Assembly (NCBI GenBank): GCA_018608925.1
Contig: JABAYQ010000159.1
Location: 1 to 6,730 of the forward strand
Source of the DNA: Cryomorphaceae bacterium
GTDB taxonomy: Bacteria > Bacteroidota > Bacteroidia > Flavobacteriales > UBA7312
DNA length: 6,730 nucleotides
Direction of reading: 5' to 3'
In this document: piece after piece, positions 1 to 5,560 of the stretch
Position numbering within the stretch: position 1 is the first letter of the stretch
Layout: every line of letters begins with the position of its first letter
Program-made: the position numbers and the translations under genes
Notes under the pieces: generated by a model
Database searches by the model: none
Seen by the model: the letters and a program-made list of their open reading frames with translations, nothing else
What the model was told of the DNA's origin: nothing

Positions 1-27
1 AGAAGCTATAATTTCTGCTTTCGTCAT
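1..27 (-). CDS. HU-family DNA-binding protein, N-terminal fragment (runs off the left edge)
   Basis: Only the first nine codons are in the window. Read on the minus strand from the ATG at 27-25 they give MTKAEIIAS, which matches the usual start of Bacteroidetes HU proteins (MTKAEI/MTKADI). HU proteins are small, abundant histone-like proteins that bind and bend DNA as dimers and help organise the nucleoid. Support comes from the N-terminal match, a perfect TAnnTTTG promoter element on the same strand 50 nt upstream (85-78), and the divergent position beside mutY, an arrangement I recall from other Flavobacteria. The DNA-binding beta arms lie outside the window, so the family assignment rests on nine residues and should be taken as likely rather than certain. 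Confidence 0.7.
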
Positions 28-77
28 GCTAAATGCTTTAAATCAAACTTGACTAAATTACGTCAAATTTTAGGTTG

Positions 78-85
78 CAAATATA
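78..85 (-). promoter_or_regulatory. Putative -7 promoter element for the HU gene
   Basis: On the minus strand these bases read TATATTTG, an exact match to the Bacteroidetes -7 consensus TAnnTTTG used by the phylum's primary sigma factor. Transcription would start near position 70, giving a leader of about 40 nt before the HU ATG at 27. No clear TTG/TTTG -33 box sits at the expected distance upstream. In AT-rich DNA an 8-mer of this kind can occur by chance, so the call relies on strand and placement as well as the match. Confidence 0.5.
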
Positions 86-98
86 ACCTTTTATCTTA

Positions 99-127
99 TT
101 GTAGATTATAAATATGTCATATTTTTG
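99..127 (+). promoter_or_regulatory. Putative mutY promoter (-33 TTG and -7 TATTTTTG)
   Basis: A TTG at 99-101 is followed after 18 nt by TATTTTTG at 120-127. This fits the Bacteroidetes promoter layout of TTG/TTTG near -33 and TAnnTTTG near -7. Transcription would begin around 132-135, about 10 nt before the mutY ATG at 143. It lies back to back with the HU promoter element at 78-85, so the two genes probably fire divergently from a region of about 115 nt. The site also bears on the mutY start: the upstream TTG at 125 falls inside the -7 box and would not be in the message. Confidence 0.55.
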
Positions 128-142
128 TTGTTTAATACAAAA

Positions 143-1189
143 ATGAACTTTTCACAGGAAATAATAAATTGGTACAACCTTAACAAAAGAGATTTACCAT
201 GGAGAAATACAAAAGATCCATATAAGATCTGGTTGTCTGAAATTATATTGCAACAAACCAAGGTAACCCAAGGCCTTCCCTACTATCAAAAGTTTTGCGA
301 AACATTTCCAAATGTTGAAAAATTAGCAAATGCTAAAGAAGAAAAAGTATTAAAATTATGGCAAGGATTAGGATACTACTCTAGGGCAAGAAACCTTCAC
401 TTTGCATCAAAACAAATAATAAATACTTTCGAAGGCAAATTTCCTAACAACCACAAAGACATCCTCTCCCTAAAAGGTGTTGGCGAATATACTGCAGCTG
501 CAATCGCATCCTTTGCCTACAAATTACCTTATGCAGTAGTAGATGGAAATGTATTCCGTCTATTATCAAGATTTTACGGAATAGACACTCCAATAAATTC
601 AAGTCCTGGAAAGAAACTATTTTCAGAATTAGCCCAAACAGTTTTAGACAAAACTAGACCAGACATAAACAACCAGGCTATTATGGAGTTTGGAGCACTA
701 ATGTGCAAACCAAAAGACCCAAATTGCAATAAATGCACACTCCAAGATAACTGCAAAGCATTTCAAAAAAATGAAATAGACAAGCTTCCTGTCAAAATCA
801 AAAAAGGAAAGCAAAAGAAACTATACTTCGAATATCTATTCATAACCAAGAAAGAAAACACCTATATCAATAAAAGAGTTGACAAAGGAATATGGCAAAA
901 TTTGTACGAATTCCCGTATTTAGAATTTGAACAAAGTGAATCAGAAGAAGAAGTAATAAATAATATAAAAACCAATAAATTCTTAAACGGGGCAAAATTT
1001 AAACTTATAAAAACTAGCGAAATACACAAGCATATATTAAGCCACAGAATTATAAACGCAAGGGTATGGCACATAGAGATAGATGACGATTTAAAAGAGA
1101 ATAAATGGAATAAAGTGGCAATAGAATCTATAAATGATTATCCTATGTCAAGGCTAATGGAAATATTTTTAGAAACTAATACTTTTTAA
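143..1189 (+). CDS. mutY: MutY, A/G-specific adenine DNA glycosylase
   Basis: MutY removes adenine mispaired with 8-oxoguanine, or with G or C, in base excision repair and so prevents G:C to T:A mutations. The 348-residue protein has the full family layout. The HhH-GPD glycosylase core spans about residues 1-185, with the proton-donor glutamate E33 in SEIILQQTKV, the helix-hairpin-helix LKGVGEYTAAA at 110-120, and the catalytic aspartate D134 in AVVDGNVFR. A [4Fe-4S] site follows with C188-X6-C195-X2-C198-X5-C204. The C-terminal NUDIX-like domain (about 225-348) recognises 8-oxoG and carries a KHILSHR motif corresponding to the FSH loop. The frame stays open up to a TTG at 125, but the ATG at 143 is preferred. 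It begins MNFSQEIINWY, as the family does, and the TTG sits inside the predicted -7 box. No Shine-Dalgarno is visible. Nothing looks broken. Confidence 0.96.
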   Translation: MNFSQEIINWYNLNKRDLPWRNTKDPYKIWLSEIILQQTKVTQGLPYYQKFCETFPNVEKLANAKEEKVLKLWQGLGYYSRARNLHFASKQIINTFEGKFPNNHKDILSLKGVGEYTAAAIASFAYKLPYAVVDGNVFRLLSRFYGIDTPINSSPGKKLFSELAQTVLDKTRPDINNQAIMEFGALMCKPKDPNCNKCTLQDNCKAFQKNEIDKLPVKIKKGKQKKLYFEYLFITKKENTYINKRVDKGIWQNLYEFPYLEFEQSESEEEVINNIKTNKFLNGAKFKLIKTSEIHKHILSHRIINARVWHIEIDDDLKENKWNKVAIESINDYPMSRLMEIFLETNTF

Positions 1190-1205
1190 AAAAGATAAAA
1201 AATCA

Positions 1206-1213
1206 TATATTTG
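1206..1213 (+). promoter_or_regulatory. Putative -7 promoter element for ssb
   Basis: TATATTTG matches TAnnTTTG exactly and lies in the 54-nt gap between mutY and ssb, 30 nt before the ssb ATG. Transcription would start near 1219-1221, leaving a leader of about 24 nt that ends in the A-rich run ACATAAAAAAATGG typical of Bacteroidetes start regions. No convincing -33 TTG is seen at the right spacing. If real, it lets ssb and the gld genes behind it be expressed independently of mutY. Confidence 0.5.
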
Positions 1214-1243
1214 AGTGTTACAAACCCTTAAAAACATAAAAAA

Positions 1244-1666
1244 ATGGCTAGTATAAATAAAGTTATTCTAATAGGAAATCTTGGTAAAGACCCTGAAGTA
1301 AGACATTTTGAAAATGGTGGCTCAATCGCACGATTTAGCATTGCGACTTCAGAAACATACATCAAAAAAGACACCGAAGAAAAAGTAACACAAACAGAAT
1401 GGCATACGGTAGTTACTAGAGGAGGACTTGCTGCTAAAGTGGTAGAACCTTACTTGAAAAAAGGAAACAGCGTATACGTTGAAGGAAAACTTAGAACAAG
1501 ATCATGGGAAGATAAAAATGGTGAAACAAAATATACGACAGAAGTATTTTGCGACAAATTAGAACTTTTAGGAAAAAAGTCTGACAATGAAATCAATACT
1601 AACGAAAATCCTTCTGCAGAAAAACAAAACTCTAGTGATGAGCCTGGAGATAATTTACCTTTTTAA
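1244..1666 (+). CDS. ssb: Single-stranded DNA-binding protein SSB
   Basis: SSB coats single-stranded DNA during replication, recombination and repair and recruits partner enzymes through its C-terminal tip. The 140-residue product has the OB-fold at about residues 1-110, opening MASINKVILIGNLGKDPEVR, with the conserved TEWHTVV segment (W53) and YVEGKLRTRSW at 78-88. A short polar, disordered linker follows (about 111-134). The acidic-hydrophobic tail GDNLPF ends the protein at F140 and corresponds to the DDDIPF partner-binding tip. The length is a little short of the E. coli protein because the linker is short. The ATG follows an A-rich leader without a Shine-Dalgarno. It is likely the first gene of an ssb-gldE-gldD unit, since gldE begins only 9 nt after its stop. 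Confidence 0.96.
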   Translation: MASINKVILIGNLGKDPEVRHFENGGSIARFSIATSETYIKKDTEEKVTQTEWHTVVTRGGLAAKVVEPYLKKGNSVYVEGKLRTRSWEDKNGETKYTTEVFCDKLELLGKKSDNEINTNENPSAEKQNSSDEPGDNLPF

Positions 1667-1732
1667 TATATAATTTTGGACGAAGACCCTTATCAATTAC
1701 CATTGTATTTTATTCAAAGCTATCAAACATCT

Positions 1733-1748
1733 TCAGATTCAAATCTGA
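1733..1748. repeat. Short near-palindrome inside the gldE N-terminal piece
   Basis: TCAGATT-CA-AATCTGA has two 7-base arms that are exact inverted copies around a 2-nt centre. It falls in codons for SSDSNL, about 24 nt before the presumed deletion joint. The centre is too small for a good RNA terminator stem-loop and no T-run follows, so it is not called a terminator. It may be chance, or a local DNA structure that favoured replication slippage. Confidence 0.35.
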
Positions 1749-1771
1749 TTATTTTGATGTTTGTAATTAGC

Positions 1772-1786
1772 TTGCTAATAATTTTG
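1772..1786 (+). other. Presumed deletion joint in gldE (single remaining copy of a short repeat)
   Basis: TTGCTAATAATTTTG is the point where the two gldE frames meet. In the upstream frame it reads LLIIL, continuing the first membrane helix. In the downstream frame its bases read (x)-A-N-N-F followed by VNVG, the conserved start of the next DUF21 helix. One stretch that makes family-like protein in two frames fits the collapse of two direct copies, with loss of one copy and everything between. The lost length would have to be 3n+1 bases. The ancestral sequence is not in the window, so this is inference. Confidence 0.55.
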
Positions 1787-2827
1787 TTAACGTAGGTATA
1801 ATCATACTATCTACCTACATCACATCAAGCGTTTTTGATTTTGAATCTGCACCTATTCTAAAGTTTGTAATTCAAGTAGTAGCAGTTACGTTTTTATTAC
1901 TAATGCTAGGAGAACTTATACCAAAAGTATTTGCTAATCAAAACCCGCTAAAGTTTGCAAGAATAATGGCGCGCCCTTTAATGTTTTTAAACAAGCTATT
2001 CTATCCTCTAAGTAGCGTACTAGTTCATTCTACCTCATTTATCGAAAAAAGATTTAACTCCAAAGGATACAATATTTCGGTAGATGATCTGTCAAATGTT
2101 TTGGACATTGCAGGAGAAAATGACACTAATATTGAAGAAAAAAGAATTCTAAGGTCTATAGTAGAATTTGGAAACATTCAAGTGAAAGAAATTATGAAGT
2201 CGAGAGTGGATGTTACTGCATTCTCAATTAATACATCTTTCGATGAAGTAAAAAAAGAAATTATAAAATCAGGGTATTCAAGAACTCCAGTTTATAGCGA
2301 GAGTTTTGATAAAATAAAAGGCATATTGTATATAAAAGATTTGCTTCCACACTTAGACACAACAGATTTTGAATGGAAAACAATTTTAAGAAGTCCATTT
2401 TTTGTGCCAGAAGGCAAAATGATTGATGACTTAATGAGAGAGTTTCAGCAGAAAAAAATTCATTTAGCAATCGTAGTAGACGAATACGGAGGAACATCAG
2501 GAATCGTAACTCTAGAAGATATAATAGAAGAAATTGTTGGAGATATTAATGATGAATTTGATGATGATGGAGTAAAATTTTCTAAGCTAGATAGTCAAAA
2601 TTACATTTTTGAAGGAAAGACTTCTATCAATGATGCCTTGAAAATTTTAAACTTAGAATTCGATTACTTTGACGAAATAAAAGGGGAATCTGATTCTTTG
2701 GCTGGTTTAATTTTAGAGATGAAAGGAAACATTCCTGACATTGGGGAAGTTTTGAAGTTTAATCATTTAACTTTCAAAATTGAATCTGTAGACAAAAGAA
2801 GAATCAAAAGAGTTAAAATTACAATAG

Positions 2828-3373
2828 ATGAATAAATTTTGGTTAGTATTATTAATTCCTTTTATTGCTTGTAATCAGTCCTACACTCCTAAACCAAAAG
2901 GGTTCGCTAGAATTGATTTTCCAGAAAAAAATTGGAGTTTATCTGACATTGATTGTCCATTCGACTTCCAGAAACCGTCTTACTTAAGAGTAATAGAAAA
3001 AAAAGAAAATTGTTGGTTTGATCTTTACTTCGAACAATTTAACGGCACTCTACACATGAGCTACAAAGAAGTTAATGACAATGTAAATACGTATGTTGAA
3101 GAGAGCAGAAATCTAGCTTTTAAACATTCTAAAGTAGCAAACGCTATTAATGAGCAAGCATTCATTAATAAGAAATCAAATGTGTATGGATTAGTATATA
3201 CTTTTGAAGGAGCAACAGCAACCGGAATGCAGTTTTACTTAACAGATAGCACCAATCATTTCGTAAGAGGTGCATTATACTTTAATACTGCAATGAATGA
3301 CTCATTAATTCCGATCAACAACTTTATAAACCAGGACGTTTACAATATTATAGAAAGTTGGGAGTGGAAATAA
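2828..3373 (+). CDS. gldD: GldD, gliding-motility lipoprotein
   Basis: GldD is a lipoprotein required for gliding in Flavobacterium johnsoniae and is part of the machinery linked to type IX secretion. The 181-residue product begins with a lipoprotein signal: N-terminal K3, a hydrophobic core WLVLLIPFIA and a candidate acylated cysteine at C15 (FIAC, slightly atypical with F at -3). The mature protein starts CNQSYTPKPKGFARIDFPEK, whose YTPKPKG-R-DFP motif is the family hallmark. It closes with a typical IIESWEWK end. The start ATG overlaps the end of gldE by 8 nt (gATGaaTAA), so the two genes are probably translationally coupled, and expression of gldD may depend on ribosomes finishing gldE. 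The reading frame is intact even though gldE is disrupted. Confidence 0.93.
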   Translation: MNKFWLVLLIPFIACNQSYTPKPKGFARIDFPEKNWSLSDIDCPFDFQKPSYLRVIEKKENCWFDLYFEQFNGTLHMSYKEVNDNVNTYVEESRNLAFKHSKVANAINEQAFINKKSNVYGLVYTFEGATATGMQFYLTDSTNHFVRGALYFNTAMNDSLIPINNFINQDVYNIIESWEWK

Positions 3374-3811
3374 TTATGCTAGAGTTGCTTTCACAATCTG
3401 AGCTATAATTTTACCATCAGCCTTACCTGCCAATTTTTGATTAACAAGACCCATCACTTTACCCATATCAGCCATAGAAGCAGCTCCAGTAGAAGATATA
3501 ACCTCCTCTACTATTGTCTTAATTTCTGACTCATCCATTTGTTTAGGTAAAAATTTCTCCAAAATCTTTATTTGAGCTATTTCATCATCAGCTAAATCTT
3601 GTCTTGACTGATCAATATAAATTTGAGCAGCATCTTTACGTTGCTTAACTTGCTTCTGAATGATTTTCTGCATGCCAGCCTCATCCATTTCGCTCGCTCC
3701 CTTTTCAGTTTGGGCCATTATAACTGCTGATTTCACAGCTCTTAAAGATGCTAGCTTTACTGAATCTTTATCCAGCATTGCTTGCTTAATTTCTTTGTTT
3801 ATATCTAACAT
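3374..3811 (-). CDS. GatB/YqeY domain-containing protein
   Basis: This 145-residue soluble protein belongs to the YqeY family, which resembles the C-terminal helical domain of GatB, the tRNA-dependent amidotransferase subunit. Its exact role is not settled, and a link to tRNA or amidotransferase function is only inferred from the domain. Visible family marks are the N-terminal LASLRAVKSAV (20-30), QVKQRKDA (54-61), EKFLPKQMDESEI (85-97), DMGKVMGLV (115-123) and the KADGKIIAQIVK end (130-141). No signal peptide or membrane segment is present. Its ATG lies 2 nt after the ftsZ stop, so it is almost certainly co-transcribed as the third gene of ftsA-ftsZ-yqeY, an order common in Bacteroidetes. 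It converges on gldD with the two stop codons directly abutting. Confidence 0.93.
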   Translation of the reverse strand: MLDINKEIKQAMLDKDSVKLASLRAVKSAVIMAQTEKGASEMDEAGMQKIIQKQVKQRKDAAQIYIDQSRQDLADDEIAQIKILEKFLPKQMDESEIKTIVEEVISSTGAASMADMGKVMGLVNQKLAGKADGKIIAQIVKATLA

Positions 3812-3813
3812 AA

Positions 3814-5538
3814 TTAGTCTACGTTATCGTGTAAAAAGTTATTTGGCTTTATCACCGGGTTATCATCCGAATCTTTTCCTAAAGTATATTTGGAAACATC
3901 TGATTCAGAAGAATGAGAAATATTATCTAATTGTACTTCTCTTCTTTTATATGCTGGCTGATTTTCTAAATCTGTTAGACCAGATGGAGTTCTCAATTTC
4001 ATGCTAATATTTCTTAACCTATCCATTCTTTGTCTAGAACGAATAGCCATTTGCTCAGCAGTTACTCCATGATTTATTTGAGTCAATTCGTCTTTTAACT
4101 CCTCCTCTTTAATTTCAGAAATCACTTCCTCAGGCTGAGTAATCACTTCTTGATGACGTTCTTCTTCTTGAGGAAGAAGACCAAACTCAGGAATAGTATC
4201 TTCCTCCAAATCTAAAGAATGAATTATTAATTCATCCTCAGCCTCAAGATTAGTTATTGGCTCTGTCATTTGCTCAATAGTCGGCTCAATTTGAGGTGCC
4301 ATTGGCTCTGATACAGCTTCTATTTGATCATTTGAAAAATCGACAATCGGATCAACCGACTGAGAAGACAAATCAAAATCAAACGTTGGTGATTCATCCA
4401 CATCAAATGCTAATGTAGCTTGAACTTCTTCATCGTTATCTATAGAAAGAGTATCGTTGTTTTCAACCTCTTCTTCTTTTACGATTTCCTGAACAACAGG
4501 CTCATCTTTTTCTAAAACGTAAACTTTTTTAGACTCACTTTCTTTAGGGCCGATAGTCTTTGACACCTTAAAACCAGTAGCAATTACAGTAACCGAAATA
4601 GATTCTCCTAAACCGTCTTCTACTCCTACACCCTCAATAATATTAACATCACCACCTGCAGCATCCTGAATGTGCTTTTTAATCTTAAACAACTCAGTCA
4701 TTCTAATTTCATTTTCAGTACCAGTAACGATTTTAAGTAAAACCTGCTGAGCACCCTTAATGTTATTATCATGAAGCAATGGAGAGTCCAAAGCAGCTTC
4801 TACAGCTTCTACAGCCCTATTCTCACCAGAAGCGATAGCTTGACCCATTACAGCAGAACCACTGTCTTTTAAAACACGTTTAGCGTCATTAAGGTCAATG
4901 TTTACCATTAGGGTTTGTGAAATTACCTCAGCAATTCCTTTGGTTGCAGTATTTAAAACCTCATTTGCTTTAGCAAAAGCCTGTCTTAAAGTTAAATCAC
5001 CATAAACCTCAATGAGTTTATCGTTATTTATAACTAGAAGAGTATCGACATTTTGTCTTAAGTCTTCTAAGCCTTTTTCAGCATATTCTTTTCTAAATCC
5101 ACCTTCGGTCCAGAAAGGAACAGTTACCACACCTACGGTTAATATTTCTTTCTCTCTAGCAATACGAGCAATTACAGGAGCTGCACCCGTACCAGTACCA
5201 CCACCCATTCCTGCTGTAATAAACAGCATCTTGGTGTTAGACTCTAATAATTCAGTAATTCGTTCAATGCTCTCTTCAGCTGCTTTACGACCAACTTCAG
5301 GGTTGGCGCCTGCGCCTAATCCTTCTGTTAAATCTTCACCAATCTGAATTTTAGTAGTAATTGGACTTGCCTCTAATGCTTGTAAATCTGTATTACAAAC
5401 TGCGAAATCAACACCAACTATACCCTGTTCAAACATGTAGTTGACTGCATTACTTCCGCCACCGCCAACTCCAATTACTTTGATTACAGAGGATTGATTT
5501 TTTGGTAAATTAAATTTAAGAATACTATCGTTTGTCAT
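3814..5538 (-). CDS. ftsZ: Cell division protein FtsZ
   Basis: FtsZ is the tubulin-like GTPase that polymerises into the cytokinetic ring. The 574-residue protein is complete. The core (about 1-325) carries GVGGGGSNAVNYM (23-35), the nucleotide-binding signature GGGTGTG (112-118) and the T7 synergy loop with N213, D215 and D218 that completes the GTPase site of the next subunit. A long, strongly acidic linker follows (about 326-490), rich in E, D, P and I and presumably disordered. After it come a basic stretch with SRQRMDRLRN (501-510), the Bacteroidetes-type AYKRR motif (529-533) and the C-terminal tip NNFLHDNVD (566-574), the likely binding peptide for FtsA and other partners. The protein is longer than E. 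coli FtsZ (383 residues), as is usual in this phylum. The start is 22 nt after the ftsA stop, behind an A/T-rich leader without a Shine-Dalgarno. Confidence 0.98.
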   Translation of the reverse strand: MTNDSILKFNLPKNQSSVIKVIGVGGGGSNAVNYMFEQGIVGVDFAVCNTDLQALEASPITTKIQIGEDLTEGLGAGANPEVGRKAAEESIERITELLESNTKMLFITAGMGGGTGTGAAPVIARIAREKEILTVGVVTVPFWTEGGFRKEYAEKGLEDLRQNVDTLLVINNDKLIEVYGDLTLRQAFAKANEVLNTATKGIAEVISQTLMVNIDLNDAKRVLKDSGSAVMGQAIASGENRAVEAVEAALDSPLLHDNNIKGAQQVLLKIVTGTENEIRMTELFKIKKHIQDAAGGDVNIIEGVGVEDGLGESISVTVIATGFKVSKTIGPKESESKKVYVLEKDEPVVQEIVKEEEVENNDTLSIDNDEEVQATLAFDVDESPTFDFDLSSQSVDPIVDFSNDQIEAVSEPMAPQIEPTIEQMTEPITNLEAEDELIIHSLDLEEDTIPEFGLLPQEEERHQEVITQPEEVISEIKEEELKDELTQINHGVTAEQMAIRSRQRMDRLRNISMKLRTPSGLTDLENQPAYKRREVQLDNISHSSESDVSKYTLGKDSDDNPVIKPNNFLHDNVD

Positions 5539-5560
5539 TTTTAAATAATTGTGATGAATT

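Larger units (their letters stand above)
1676..2835 (+). pseudogene. gldE: gldE, gliding-motility CNNM/CorC-type membrane protein, disrupted by a frame-changing deletion in its DUF21 domain
   Basis: GldE is an inner-membrane protein with an N-terminal DUF21 (CNNM) transmembrane domain, a CBS pair and a CorC_HlyC domain. It belongs to the Bacteroidetes gliding and type IX secretion gene set. Two pieces in different frames are seen. Piece 1 (1676-1795, TTG start 9 nt after ssb) gives LDEDPYQLPLYFIQSYQ and a hydrophobic helix, and ends at TAG 1793-1795. Piece 2 is open from 1771 in the -1 frame: ANNFVNVGIIILSTYI, a second hydrophobic segment ending MLGELIPKVFA, two CBS motifs (about 2190-2350 and 2380-2545, the latter with VDEYGGTSGIVTLEDIIEE), then the CorC_HlyC domain to 2835. 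The end of helix 1, the conserved S-x-S-E-type segment and the following cytoplasmic helix are missing. The first ATG in the second frame, at 1903, would start inside the last membrane helix. The CBS/CorC part looks undamaged. An assembly error could give the same picture. Confidence 0.82.

Noticed and set aside
125..142. TTG at 125 as an earlier start for mutY, adding MLFNTK
   Set aside because: The TTG lies inside the predicted -7 box and the added residues are unlike the family N-terminus. The ATG at 143 gives the normal MutY beginning.
1733..1748. Palindrome TCAGATTCAAATCTGA as a terminator between ssb and gldE
   Set aside because: The loop is only 2 nt, the stem is AT-rich, no T-run follows directly, and it sits within gldE codons.
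1771..1795. Programmed -1 ribosomal frameshift joining the two gldE frames
   Set aside because: There is no X-XXY-YYZ slippery heptamer in the overlap and no convincing downstream stem-loop. A shift would still leave the protein without the missing DUF21 segment, so a deletion explains the data better.
3660..4007. Plus-strand open frame of 115 codons with hydrophobic runs, crossing the yqeY/ftsZ junction
   Set aside because: It lies antisense to two well-supported genes, and the hydrophobic runs arise from the complement of acidic/polar codons. No start context or family likeness is seen.
5012..5347. Plus-strand open frame of 111 codons opposite ftsZ
   Set aside because: It is antisense to the most conserved part of FtsZ and its protein has no recognisable features. 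It is a shadow of the ftsZ reading frame.
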